NCBI RefSeq assembly: GCF_001632365.1
Contig: NW_024468625.1
Location: forward strand, 1-16,565
Origin: Laetiporus sulphureus 93-53
Lineage: Eukaryota > Basidiomycota > Agaricomycetes > Polyporales > Laetiporaceae
Direction: 5' to 3'
DNA: 16,565 nt
Under the pieces are notes generated by a model, which saw only the letters and a program-made list of their open reading frames with translations, was not told the DNA's origin and did no database searches. The position numbers were made by a program, and so were the translations under genes. Below are positions 1 to 13,151 of the stretch, piece by piece; positions within the stretch are counted from its first letter, which is position 1; the number at the start of each line of letters is the position of its first letter.

Positions 1-989
1 GACTGCCGCTATCAAAAGATGGGAAAGCTCGAACAAAAGCGGGGAAAGAACAAGCCGCTGCCAAGAAAAGTGTTGCGGACGAGAAGATCAAGGAGGCGAA
101 GAAGGCGAACCCGCGACAGAAAGCGTCTGCCGCGAAGAAGAGTGGCAAAGCCGTGAAGCCCGCTAGCGCATTCAAAGTTGTGACCAATACCGCCGCCGAC
201 GACGATCAACCCTCCGCCGATGATGGTCCAGCTACACCTCGCCCAACCACTCAAGATGTACAGCCCCCGGCTTGGACAACTTTGACACAGGGTGGGGACG
301 AGCTTACTGTTGAACCAGAGTCACTGCTCGATGAGCTGGGGTCAAGCAGTCCCGCCCGCAGCGCATCTGGGACAGGCCTCCTTCCGGCGAAGAAATTATT
401 TTCAGTTGAGATCGTGCGTAGCAAGACGAGCTCGCAACCCGCTGCTCAGGTCGCGGATGATCAGAATGCGTCTCAGTCTTCTCATGATGCAGCATCGGAT
501 GTGCATCCCGCAAGCCAGGAATCGAGGGATGCCGCTGAAGGTGACGCGCTCTTCCTACCGGACAATAGCCAGTATCAAACGCAGCAAAATACGCAGAATC
601 CCATTTCTGCGAAAGGCATGATGCCAACCTCATTTCCATCCATTGGCTCTGACCCGGACGATGGCGCTTTTACCGTCACGAAGCGTCCGGCTGCGCGCTC
701 AGGTCCATGGAATGCGAAAACACAGTTCCGCCGCTTGTCAAATGTGACGAGTCAGCAGCTTTTCCGTCCCTTGGACAGCAGCAGAGCGTCGTTGACGCTG
801 GCCGTTGCCAACAAGAGTAGCATTACTGACCAGATCGAGGATGATGGCGACGATGAGGACGACGACGACTCGGATAATTCGGGGTCAGATTCGGACAAGG
901 TAACAAAGTCTCATGTTCCGCAGGACAGGAGAGCAGGCACGGGCATTCAGAAAAAGAAGAAATCCGGACTTACATCTTTCACTATGTAA
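1..989 (+). CDS. 3' end of a nuclear-type protein with basic and acidic low-complexity tracts, partial
   Basis: The reading frame (codons from base 3) is open to the left edge, has no in-frame ATG near it, and ends with TAA at 987-989, so only the C-terminal roughly 328 residues are present. I do not recognise the family. The visible N-terminal part is rich in Lys and Ala (repeated KK/AKK), the middle is Ser/Gln/Asp-rich and probably disordered, and a Glu/Asp run lies near the end (around 835-895), followed by a KKKK cluster and the terminal residues LTSFTM. Alternating basic and acidic tracts suggest a nuclear or chromatin-associated protein, but that is inference from composition only. The frame is uninterrupted and shows no sign of decay, unlike the right half of the window. 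The downstream RING gene is convergent. Confidence 0.7.
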   Translation, partial: LPLSKDGKARTKAGKEQAAAKKSVADEKIKEAKKANPRQKASAAKKSGKAVKPASAFKVVTNTAADDDQPSADDGPATPRPTTQDVQPPAWTTLTQGGDELTVEPESLLDELGSSSPARSASGTGLLPAKKLFSVEIVRSKTSSQPAAQVADDQNASQSSHDAASDVHPASQESRDAAEGDALFLPDNSQYQTQQNTQNPISAKGMMPTSFPSIGSDPDDGAFTVTKRPAARSGPWNAKTQFRRLSNVTSQQLFRPLDSSRASLTLAVANKSSITDQIEDDGDDEDDDDSDNSGSDSDKVTKSHVPQDRRAGTGIQKKKKSGLTSFTM

Positions 990-1326
990 ATCCTATCTAG
1001 CATTCTCATGATCTTGTCATAGTGCATTGGATCCATATAATTCGCTTATATATCCCATCAATGTACTGTAGCTTTTCACTTCATATCATTTGGAATATCG
1101 CTCAGAACGGACGAGGAGAACGCAATAGCGATGCTATGATGACGGCGTATAGTACGACGTGGAATTGCTGGTTTACAGACTGAGGAGCAATTGCATAGAC
1201 CAAAAGCATTGAACAGAACCCGCAGATAAGTCTGTAACCTTGACATCCAAACCAGCATGATTCGAAAGAAAACGCGTCCTGTTCCACCACAAATGATGGA
1301 CAACTTCACAAAACTATGCACCACAT
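990..1326. other. Convergent intergenic region
   Basis: This 337-bp stretch separates the 3' ends of the left-edge gene (+) and the RING gene (-). It should contain both 3' UTRs. AT-rich stretches near 1030-1060 could serve 3'-end formation, but no clear polyadenylation signal or other element is recognisable. Short frames here on either strand have no recognisable domains and overlap the RING 3' end. Confidence 0.6.
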
Positions 1327-2346
1327 TCAAGGAAAGAATCCGTCCCATGGATTGTCCAGCCTGTGACCACCATGATTCCTCGCATTTGATGGGGCATATT
1401 TGGTCAGACTGGTCTCCCCAGCTGCGCCAGCAGCGGATCGCACGACAGACTTGATGGCGTACACCTCGATAGGCCGTTCTTTTACCACCGCGCGGCAAGA
1501 CGGGCAAGTGTAGTCAGGATGATGCTGCAGAATGGCTATGCGGAGTTGTGACTCCAGCTCGATGCGCTGTTGGGCCGACAGGAAGGGGTCACGAAGAGCG
1601 ATGCGGTATGCCTCCAAGTTCGGCATGTTGTGATGGGGGTGAGTGCTCATGTATTGTGCGAGTTGGCTACCGAACCACCCTTGCAGGCAGTTCTGGCAGA
1701 ACGTGTGGCCGCATGCGAGACTAGCCATCATACGATTAGTCAATAACGTGTGACAATAAGGATGACGGACGTACGTGCTCGGCGTCCACATACGGAGCGT
1801 GCAAATCTCGCAGTTCGTCACATCGTCTAACGAAGACTGGATAGAACGTGAGAACGGCAGCTATGTGACGAACAACACCAGTACGTACCCCAGACATTGC
1901 CTGCTGTGAAGCTTTCTCCATCTCTCGTGCCCGCGCTTTCGCACTGGAAAGCTCTCCTTTGAGACGCGCGATCTCCTGAGGCGCCCAATATCACAGTAAT
2001 TAGAACTATTCTTTATAGCTGGCGCATATGGCATGCTCACATTCTGCATGCTCTTCATCTGCTGCTGCACGTTGCCGATCGTGCTCTTTGAGCGGTGGAC
2101 GGTCTTCAACTTGAGCATCTCTTCGTCGGAAGATATCTCGACAACCTCAACGTTAAGGGGGAATGGGAACGGCATCCTTGCCCGCATTCTGCCTTTCGCC
2201 TTTGGCTTGTTGGGCTTCGAGGGCGCCTTGGCTGGAGCCTCATCATCTGAAGATAGGATTATCACGTCCACGTCGGGGACGATGCGAGTAGCGTTGGTCA
2301 GCTGCGATCGCAACGGCTGGTGAGTGGGAGCTCGAGTTGTAGACAT
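1327..2346 (-). CDS. RING-finger E3 ubiquitin ligase candidate with two SUMO-interaction-like motifs
   Basis: Manual splicing gives four exons (2346-2041, 1975-1889, 1836-1775, 1720-1327) and a 282-residue protein; introns of 65, 52 and 54 nt have GT-AG ends and keep the frame. Domains in order: a disordered head with VDVIILSSDDE (residues 26-36) and VEVVEISSDEE (66-76), which resemble SUMO-interaction motifs (hydrophobic core followed by Ser/Asp/Glu); a Lys/Arg-rich linker; a predicted coiled coil at about 103-131; then a C3HC4 RING: C140-x2-C143-x11-C155-x-H157-x2-C160-x2-C163-x60-C224-x2-C227. The third intron lies inside the RING, and its removal gives the correct C-to-CxH spacing, which strongly supports the model. 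The 60-residue gap before the last CPxC pair is longer than usual. The likely role is ubiquitin transfer in the nucleus, possibly to SUMOylated targets; the family assignment is firm, the SUMO link is inferred. Confidence 0.88.
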
Positions 2347-2887
2347 GGCGGATATCGGCCGTTTGTGAGCGGTGTTTTTGCGGTGTGTGAGAAGTTGAAA
2401 GCGAAGGAGTGGGGGTGGTTGGCTCGAGCGCGGTGGAAGTGGCCAAGGCGTTCGACTTGTGCAGCCCAACTTAGAGCCACTCGGGGCGGTACTTCCAGCC
2501 ACCGCGTGTCACTCGCCACCGCCATGAGGAAAATGACAACATTATAATTGGAGTCCATCGCAAACATTTGTAAATGGAAAGTGATAGTACAAGTCCATGA
2601 CCTCGAGAGGAAGCTTGGTTGAAAACGCGTTTCACGTTGAAATCTCAAAACGAGCAGTCTGCACAGGCGGACGATCGTCCACGAGGACACCGACTGCGTG
2701 TGCGGACCGAAGATAAAAGTACGTATCGTAGCTGGCACGTCGACTAATACACGGACTATTTTAACGGAAGGTTGCCTACATCTCCTAAATGTCAATTATC
2801 GCGAATAACACTGGATCCACCGTACTAGGCTCATGAATCAGCTTTCGTGCAGGAAGACACTCGTTCTTTATACTCACCACCGTACCA
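2347..2887. other. Intergenic region between DUF6534-type gene and RING gene
   Basis: This 541-bp stretch lies downstream of the DUF6534-type gene and upstream of the RING start (ATG complement at 2344-2346), so it should hold the RING promoter and the upstream gene's 3' UTR. A long minus-strand frame runs in from the RING first exon to about 2502 and another covers 2298-2795, but neither has recognisable domains. I see no repeat or clear TATA box that can be tied to a start. Confidence 0.5.
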
Positions 2888-4489
2888 TCATGGCACAACT
2901 CTCAGATCGTACTCGTCAGCTGCATCGGGAGTACTAGTGCCGGACTTGCGCATTTCTTTGATCTTCACAGGGGACTCTGCACCACGCCTGCAAGGTGTTC
3001 CATCGTCCAACTCAACCCGTTGCTCCACAGCAACCCGAATCTCAGTTGGCTGGATGCGATTATTGAACAATTGTCGTACGTTGAAGGGACTTGCGATCTG
3101 ATGACGGGCCACTTGAGGCAGAGAAGAAATATGGCTTGCAGGCAACTTACTGTATCTGGTAGGTTGATCTCTGTGATCCCCCCGAATCTTTCCCTCAATG
3201 ATGCTCTTGATGTTAACAGCTGATGAGCGTGAGACATGACCACATAACCTTGAAGATGTGTCGGACTCACAGCTAACAAGGAGATTCTACGATGAAACAC
3301 TATGAGACGGTCCGAGCGTGCAGAGCGGATTAGCATACTTACGTGTAGACATGCCCCATTGGCTGTCACCAGTTTCAATCAGACATTCTTTCAAAATCGT
3401 GCCATTATACGCACAATAGCAAATATGAAGCACCAATTGGCGTTTTTGAATGCGTTCTGTTTCAAATATTTAGCCATTGTGCGTCGCGGTTCGAACGAGA
3501 ACTTACAAAGAAGGCGAGATCAAGCGACTGGATGCAGGTCTTCTGATCAGCGGAAGGTATCTGGTACAAGCGAGGAAATTCTCACCGAGACCATAGCGTT
3601 AATTAATGAAGTCTGCACGCAGGTGTTTATCAAGCGCAAAATCACATTGTCCGTCCCTAATAGTACCTGTTAGCATTGTCGAAAGGTATCACAGAGCTGG
3701 ACTTACTTTTGAATCCTGTACGGCTTTTCAGCAGGTAATAGAGCAGCGAGAAACTATAACAACAGGGTCAGCAGTGTACTATACGTCTTCTTTAGACGTA
3801 CGCTATCAGCAGATCGCATGCAGATGCAATGGTAAGTCCGACGTTGGTCAGATCAACGTCAGGCATATGCCGTGACGATCTGTGCAGGATTAAGTTTTTC
3901 GCGGCACCAATCACTCTTTAACGCGCACGTACTCGGAAGAGCTGAGAGTCATGATGGTATCAACGACTATCAGCGCGGCACCTGATATAGAGAGCGTTGA
4001 CGAGATGACAAAGAGCAGCTTGCTTGTACCCAAGATCTTCACCCGCCAAGCGAAGAATTGCTGTATGGGACAAGATACTCTACCGTTAATTACATCGTGT
4101 GAGCGCGGATCTACGAGAAAACGTGAATCACGTACAATACAACGAAGAGACGTGTCGTCACATACGGCCATGGAGTGTCTTCCAAATGTTTTGGGGACCC
4201 GAAATTATCAACGGCATAGTACCACAGCATGTACCACGAGATTGCCGTATGACAACCGCCGACCAGGCATACATAACATACAAGTAGTCTGGAGGAACGA
4301 ATCTGAGACTAATTCGCCGAGCGAGACACTGCAGCTGACGAACCGATCGCAGTACGTACCTGCGCCTTCAGAGTGGAGATACTGGAAGTACTGTATGGAG
4401 CAGTACCCAAACAAGGACGCATTGATTGCGACTGCAATTATGATGGGGCCCAGATAATCGTATACGATCTTGGAGTCCGAGCTGTCCAT
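2888..4489 (-). CDS. DUF6534-type multi-pass membrane protein (12 exons)
   Basis: The protein resembles the basidiomycete DUF6534 family, predicted seven-helix membrane proteins of unknown function. Manual splicing gives 12 exons totalling 1023 nt (340 residues): 4489-4356, 4288-4152, 4110-3933, 3879-3802, 3753-3707, 3656-3586, 3527-3507, 3456-3415, 3362-3343, 3286-3271, 3219-3151, 3097-2888. Family landmarks appear in order: YLGPIIIAVAINASLFGY (first helix), WYMLWYYAVDNFGSP, PIQQFFAWRVKIL, TNVGLTIASACDLLIA, LLKSRTGFKRTDNVI, INTCVQTSLINAMVS, MGHVYT and the LTSRASLRE segment matching the family's LNxR region, then a polar tail with TEIRVAVEQ. Three exons are only 16-21 nt. Introns 1 and 2 are the weakest: intron 1 needs a second GTAC as donor and intron 2 would be 41 nt with a poor donor (GTCTCT), so a small lesion there cannot be excluded. 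Confidence 0.8.
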
Positions 4490-5335
4490 ACGTGCGGGGC
4501 CTTGAGACTGAGCTGAAAAACGGGAAGAGTGTTCCTTCGCCGAGAAGGACCAGAGTAAACCAAGATCATTGCCCAGTATTTGCCTTCTTGTACAAGTCTC
4601 GATCAAAGTGCGGAGTCGTCCAACTTCGCTTTATTTGCCGATACTGTATGAGGTACATTCTCCGTGATGTATCATGTGGATCGTCAGGGTCGATAATTAA
4701 GTTGGCAACCGCTACTAGCTTGAGCGTCACTGATATCGCGAATCAGGAGAGGCCGAATAGTCACTTTCCTGGTGCCCATTGACGTATAGCAGCTGACCGA
4801 ATATAACCCCGATTGAAACGCCCAGCACTTGCACAAATATCGAGTTCCCGAGCACTGCTGCCGAAATCTCCATTTGGACCATCAAGGCCCATATGGAGAC
4901 TGGAAGTTCACCAAAATTAGAACATCTTCCTGGGATCGCGGTCTCCGCGGTGTCTCCACCAGGGAAGTTCACACTCGATTAATGAGTGGAGGAATCTGAA
5001 GAAAATAGGCGTATAATGGAAGCCGTGTTTCCGCACGCGACTCCCTGATGGAGATCATCTTTCGTGGTGGAGATGCAGTTTTCATACCTCGATGATCAAA
5101 GCCGCTGAGAGCATTTGTACACGCCTATATCAGTTTAATATTGTGAGCTTTTTCGAAGGACGGGAAGATACACTCACAGGGGTGGATGGGTGGCGAGGAT
5201 GTGGCGGCGAAGGGCGCCTAAATGCCATGTGCTGATCTTGGCCGGCGGATCTTGACGCCACTCTGATGCTACACACTGCACCTCGCGCATTCACTGTTCT
5301 CTGATACTTGCACTCATCTCTACTGCTACTACACC
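4490..5335. other. Divergent intergenic region
   Basis: This 846-bp stretch lies between the DUF6534-type gene (-) and the BTB gene (+) and should contain both promoters. Apart from the possible exon relic at 4727-4972 I recognise no gene. The 50 bases before the BTB start are pyrimidine-rich and Cys-poor in coding potential, consistent with a fungal core promoter and 5' UTR. Confidence 0.5.
4727..4972 (-). pseudogene. Possible decayed first exon of a second DUF6534-like gene
   Basis: An 81-codon minus-strand frame upstream of the DUF6534-type gene contains a hydrophobic segment, LGVSIGVIFGQLLYVNG, which resembles the first transmembrane helix of that family (pattern LGxxxIGVIFxxxLYG). No continuation into the usual second helix could be found between 4490 and 4727. 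It could be the remnant of a tandem duplicate or a chance hydrophobic frame. Position and orientation fit a degraded paralogue directly upstream of the intact copy. Confidence 0.25.
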
Positions 5336-6202
5336 ATGCAAGCGGACGCTGACGATTCTGACTGTCCTCCCGCCCAATTTCACCCGTTGTTCTCCTCTCA
5401 GGACGGGGACGTGATCCTCGGCTCAAAAGACCGCACCCTCTTCCGCATGCACTCATTCACTCTCAAGACGACGTCGGGATGGTTCCGCTCTATGTTCTCG
5501 CTTCCTCCGCGCGGCGACTCACCCAGTGCTGCTGACGCCATCTACCTCGACGAGGACACGGCGACGCTCGAAAGCTTGCTGCAAATGATCAGCGGCCTCC
5601 CTATTCCTGCGTTCGAATCGTACGCTGTGGTCGAGCCCCTCTTGCTTGCCGCTGAGAAGTACGATATGCCCGGTCCGATGTCCATCGTGCGAGCGCTGGT
5701 GATGACACCATCATTTCTCGCGGAACCGCTACGACTTTACGCGATGGCATGCCGCTACGGCTGGCATGATGAGGCACGCGTTGCCTCTCAGAAAACCCTC
5801 ACAATTGATCTGCATGCTCCGGAGCACCGTCCGACGCTGCTCAAGCTCAGGACACCGGCACTTCTCAGCCTCATTGAGCTGCACCACGCCAGGCGGGAGG
5901 CGCTGCGACAGCGGCTGAACGACCCGCCGTTCGTCAACGACGATACGGACACATTCTGTTCGAACTGTGGTGAGATCGTCGAGTACCACACCTGGCGCGA
6001 GCTCAAGTACGTCATCATCCTTGAGATGGACGTCCGTCCGATCGGTGACACCATCTGTGGGAGCGGCTTGCTCGAGTGGTCGGCTGCGCGTACGTGTTGG
6101 GATGCGCGGTGTGCCAGCTGCAGTCGCGTGCTCTATGACAAGAACGAGACGTTGCGCGTCATTCGCGAATGCATTGACCAGCTACCCACCACGGTCGAGT
6201 GA
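5336..6202 (+). CDS. BTB/POZ domain protein with C-terminal cysteine pairs
   Basis: A single intronless frame encodes 288 residues, beginning at the ATG after a pyrimidine-rich leader. Residues about 18-118 read as a BTB/POZ domain in the style common in Agaricomycetes: DGDVILGSKDRTLFRMHSF, then a FRSMFSLP segment, a YLDED turn and LLLAAEKYDM. BTB domains mediate dimerisation and often bind Cullin-3, so an adaptor role is possible but not shown. The C-terminal region contains C208-x2-C211 and, about 43 residues later, C254 with C259-x2-C262, which could bind a metal. The frame has no lesions and codon use is GC-rich at third positions, as expected for an active gene. Orphan copies of this family are very numerous in mushroom genomes, so the exact function cannot be predicted. 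Confidence 0.9.
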   Translation: MQADADDSDCPPAQFHPLFSSQDGDVILGSKDRTLFRMHSFTLKTTSGWFRSMFSLPPRGDSPSAADAIYLDEDTATLESLLQMISGLPIPAFESYAVVEPLLLAAEKYDMPGPMSIVRALVMTPSFLAEPLRLYAMACRYGWHDEARVASQKTLTIDLHAPEHRPTLLKLRTPALLSLIELHHARREALRQRLNDPPFVNDDTDTFCSNCGEIVEYHTWRELKYVIILEMDVRPIGDTICGSGLLEWSAARTCWDARCASCSRVLYDKNETLRVIRECIDQLPTTVE

Positions 6203-6900
6203 GTGCGTCCATTGTACTTTTCCATACATGCATGTCTGGTGGCTGATTGTGGGCGCTTCAGGAACTTTGAGTCTGCCATCACTATGACATGACGATTGCT
6301 CGTAATATGAGAGAACTGTATTTGCTCTATTTGTTTTTTGCTCATGTCGATTTGGGACGATGTAACGGGCCACAATCTGCAAGCGCCCAAATGAAGGTGC
6401 TGCTGGAGTCTGCATCTAGTCTCTTTTTGTCTCGCCTGCGGCCCTTGCAACATTCGTCTCGAGGCATGACTCACGATGTTTACTACCTTCTAGTTGGTCT
6501 CTCACCATCATTATGTTCCAGCTGAACTTTACTCTATCTGACTTTCCCGTAGCTTCTACATGGTGACGTTCTCTGATGCTGCAGGTTTCTCGAATGATAT
6601 ATGAGTGCAGTTCCGACTTTTTAGTGCTTCTGTTGGATGCTCCTAGATGGCAGGATTCAAGAGGTCATAATGCGAATTGATGAGCTCTCAGGTGCGAGTG
6701 ATGTGACTACGGTTTGTGAGAGCGGATTTGTGGTGGTAACGGCAATGTACTGCATGACAGCCCAGGGCCCGACGCGGAGGCACGCAACGCAACATGTCGG
6801 GGGCGTTGCGCATCGCATGAATACCCGCTGCCTGTCACCACCCTCTCCACTCAAACAAAGATATCAATACCCCCTGTTTAACGTCTAATTAACGACCATA
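6203..6900. other. Intergenic region upstream of the secreted-protein gene
   Basis: This 698-bp stretch follows the BTB gene and leads to the secreted-protein ATG at 6901. No domain-bearing frame is visible on either strand. The last 60 bases are rich in C/T and A (a CACCACCCTCTCCACTC-like run near 6837-6855), typical of a fungal 5' leader. Confidence 0.5.
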
Positions 6901-7641
6901 ATGTTCGCATACGCACTGTCCCTGGCCACTGCCCTCCTCGCTGGCACTTCGCTCGCCCTCCCCATCTTACAGTCCCGCTGGAATACCAGCGCATCCTGCG
7001 TCGGCCTGCCCGACGGCTCCACCGCCTCGCCGTCATACAACTTCACGCTCACGGCATACAACCTCATGCAGTCCAACGCGAACGACAACAGTGTGCCGCT
7101 CGTGCTCGCGTGGGGCCCGCCGGGTACTAGCCCTGCGGCAAGTGAATGGGTCATCTCGGTGAGTAGCACCCCTTACTTTAGATACATGCAGGCATGTCTC
7201 AAAGATGCTTTCATGGACGTACGAGTCGTGGGGCTCAAATGAGTGGCCGTACTTCACGTTGACGGGCGGCGGGCTCTACCCCCGACCCGGCTCCAGCGAG
7301 AATGGCCTCGGAGCATGCGACTTTGCTATCAACGAGGGCGACGAGGTCCATTTCATCATCAGTATCGCCGAGAGCAACCCTGCGGTCGACGAGATATACT
7401 GCGCAGCGGTGAGTAGCACCTCCAGCATACCTCTGATCACGCTGGATTCTGATGCCTGCCGCTCTAGGACGAATCGAAGGACTAAGCTGTCCTCGCAGTG
7501 AACAACGACGCAGATAACTTCTCGCTCTGCCTCGCCGGCACCCAGAACAATCTCGTCTATGCGCCGAGCACGAACAACACGCTCTACACCTACGACTCTT
7601 GCTACCCCGTGCGCGTATATCTTCTTCCCTACGAGGGCTGA
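6901..7641 (+). pseudogene. Small secreted protein gene with an apparent in-frame stop
   Basis: Exon 1 (6901-7158) starts with a clear signal peptide (MFAYALSLATALLAGTSLALP, cleavage probably after Ala-Leu-Ala), followed by an extracellular-looking segment with N-glycosylation sequons. Intron 1 (7159-7204) and intron 2 (7409-7467) both begin GTGAGTAGCACC. Exon 2 (7205-7408) is rich in Gly, Trp, Tyr and acidic residues. Exon 3 from 7468 continues in the same phase as DESKD, then TAA at 7483-7485, then AVLAVNNDADNFSLCLAG and on to a TGA at 7639-7641. The coherent sequence after the TAA suggests a nonsense mutation. Using a weak donor (GTAGCA at 7413) with the CAG acceptor ending at 7497 would avoid the stop, so a functional gene is possible. 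If the TAA is real the product loses its last 53 residues. I do not recognise a named family. Confidence 0.6.
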
Positions 7642-8074
7642 AGGTGCTCCGGGGAGCATTTCACGAGCTGGAACGAGCAATGACGGATACGCCTGTTGGG
7701 TGCTTCGGACACTCGGACCCCCGCTACTTTCTTGCCTTATAATCCCGCTGTAAACTGCCTTGCTTTCGTAGCATACCTCCAAGTGCTGTCGTAGTTGTTA
7801 ATTGTACATTTGTGTAGTCGATACTGTGATTTCGAACCATAATTTGCTCATTGCTTGTAGATTGTGGACCGATCGCTAGTAACGTCCTAGGTCGTAATTC
7901 GAATCGATTTTGACGCTAGATTACACGGAGGATCTTGGGAAACACCCACCAACACCTACTTAAGTGTCATCCTGCTTCCCACATCTGTCCCTTCCGGAGG
8001 AAGAGACAATTCGCCACTCCGATCCGAGATGAACATACGGTATCTAACGAATTTAGCACATCAGAATCAGTCGC
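7642..8074. other. Intergenic region
   Basis: This 433-bp stretch lies between the 3' ends of the secreted-protein gene (+) and the PEX1 remnant (-). Nothing recognisable was found. A frame on the plus strand at 7935-8210 is a shadow of the PEX1 C-terminal segment on the other strand. Confidence 0.5.
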
Positions 8075-8990
8075 AACCGATTCTGCCGCGAATAGAACGC
8101 ACATCCTTTCCAGCCGTACGCGTTCCGCTGGGGGGATAGATGGCCACGTTGTCTTGAACACCCTGCGTAGGTGGTCCTCCGTGATCTCACGTTTCTACGT
8201 GGTCACGTAGTCACATCGCGTTTAGCATTCGCGCGAGCGGTACCCAGAAATCGAGCTCACCGGCCTGCCAACATTTCCACCCAACCCGCCTAACGTAGTT
8301 TTCGCCGCGCCCGGCTTCCTCAATATCTGTTGCAACTATCACATACACCCCAATCATCACACGCTCGAATCAGCCCCAACAGCGCTGCTCACCCGCTTCT
8401 GGAACGCAGACTCCTCCGCCCTTGAGAGCACGCGCGCCTGTTCCTCGTCAGTCATCCCAAGCACGGTGTACTCCACAGGCTCTGAATCATCTTGCGCGGA
8501 CGTGTGGTTAACTCCGTTCGCAGTCCCGTTGATCGCGTGCGACGAGATGGTATCGTGAATGACTTCCAGGTGCGCGTTGTACACGAGCGCTTGCAGGTCC
8601 GCGCCCGAGAAGCCCTCCGTGTCGCGCGCGAGCGCGATGGCCGTCTTGCGCCTATGCGTTTCGAGGATCTGCAAATGGATATGCGTTATGCGTGAGCGTC
8701 GAGCGAAGAGAAGGACGAGTATGGAGGAATGGTGCACCTCCCGACGCTCTTCTGTATTCGGCATGTCAACCCGAGGCTGGCATACTGCGGTCGATCTCAA
8801 TCGTTTCCAACCCCTTCTCACCCGACCCTCTGGACTGGTAGTGGGCATAGGAAGACGCAGCGGCCATGCCAGTCCTGCCGACATAGGCCTCCACCATTTT
8901 TGCTTGTCGTGCGTCTTCGTCTCATCAGCAGATTATTTTGCGCACTGACCAATAATAGAGTCCACAGCGAGGACAAACGCTTGCCTTTGG
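8075..8990 (-). pseudogene. PEX1: Decayed 3' fragment of peroxin PEX1 (AAA ATPase, second ATPase domain)
   Basis: The best-preserved exon (8668 down to about 8370) reads ILETHRRKTAIALARD then TEGFSGADLQALVYNAHLEV, the sensor-2 region typical of the PEX1 D2 ATPase domain. It is joined across a good 69-nt intron (8737-8669) to VDMPNTEERRE, which matches the family's CDMP...R.EIL segment. A further exon near 8150-8080 reads TWPSIPPAERVRLERM, equivalent to the PEX1 C-terminal TRPSxPxxERxRLExI region with Arg changed to Trp. Upstream (8740-8990) similarity fades: fragments resemble the AAAS.RP...RPGR and Walker B regions but carry stops and frame changes, and no Walker A is found. PEX1 with PEX6 recycles the peroxisomal import receptor PEX5; this truncated copy cannot do so. 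An intact PEX1 should exist elsewhere in the genome. Confidence 0.7.
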
Positions 8991-9309
8991 TTTGCCTTAC
9001 AACTGACTTGATCATATGGACTTCACCGCGAAAGCATTGGCGCCACCACAGCGACGCGGTTGGTGGCATGTGACGGTACGCGTCGGTCACGCACGGTCAC
9101 ACCGACATCGAAACCCAGTCTGGAGATACGCGCGTAAGTCGTGCAAACTTCAAGTTTCGGTCTTGGTGTCGGGCAGGCCAAGTTACAGTGCCTTGGATGA
9201 CTGCTGATCGCGGACGTGGCATGACCACTCCGGTCGTCCGTTCAGGCGCTCCATACCCCTTCATCTATGACACTTCACGACCATGACGGCGCACACTTCA
9301 TCGCGCACG

Positions 9310-12659
<3,350 letters not shown>

Positions 12660-13151
12660 ATGATGAGATCATACACTATCTTCCGTTCGCTCTCAAGGGG
12701 AGAGAAGCATTCTATTGTACCCATTTTCTCACTTATTCTTGACGTTGCCGCACGACTGGCTTAGGCTTATTAGACGTGTCATCGTGTATCCTAACCTTAT
12801 GCTGATTTATCCATACTATCTCCCCTATTCTCACTGGACGTCCCGGATCTCTCCGAAGTCAATGTCCCTTCGACCGGTGACCATTGATCATGAACCGGAC
12901 AGCTTATGATTGATGCACCCGGTGCATGCTGTAAGGACATATTGACGGCAGATGTTTACCTCATGTGATTGAAGTTTGTAGATGGAGAGTCAATCATGGC
13001 CTATGTTGTTGTTAATCATCGAGATGTCACGAATGCGAGTGAGAATATCGTAAATACTGAGATTGCAGAGACCCAAACACAGGCACTAACATCATGAGCA
13101 GATAACAGTACATCGAATGCTATTGCCGGTAAACAATACTGATACGTCGCT
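12660..13151. other. Convergent intergenic region
   Basis: This 492-bp stretch lies between the H3 fragment (+) and the CNT pseudogene (-). It should include sequence derived from the 3' flank of the donor H3 gene. The only structure noticed is the 15-bp palindrome ATGCACC-C-GGTGCAT at 12913-12927. Confidence 0.45.

Noticed and set aside
304..639. Plus- and minus-strand frames within the left-edge gene
   Set aside because: Both are shadows of the open frame that runs from the window edge to 989.
1076..1507. 143-codon minus-strand frame past the RING stop
   Set aside because: It is out of frame with the RING gene, overlaps its last exon and contains no known motif.
3485..3505. tRNA-like B box (GGTTCGAAC)
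   Set aside because: It lies in an intron of the DUF6534-type gene; no A box or pairing stems were found around it.
3951..4457. 168-codon plus-strand frame
   Set aside because: It is antisense to DUF6534-type exons that match the family on the minus strand, and has no domain of its own.
7276..7782. 168-codon minus-strand frame
   Set aside because: It is antisense to exons 2 and 3 of the secreted-protein gene, with no recognisable motif.
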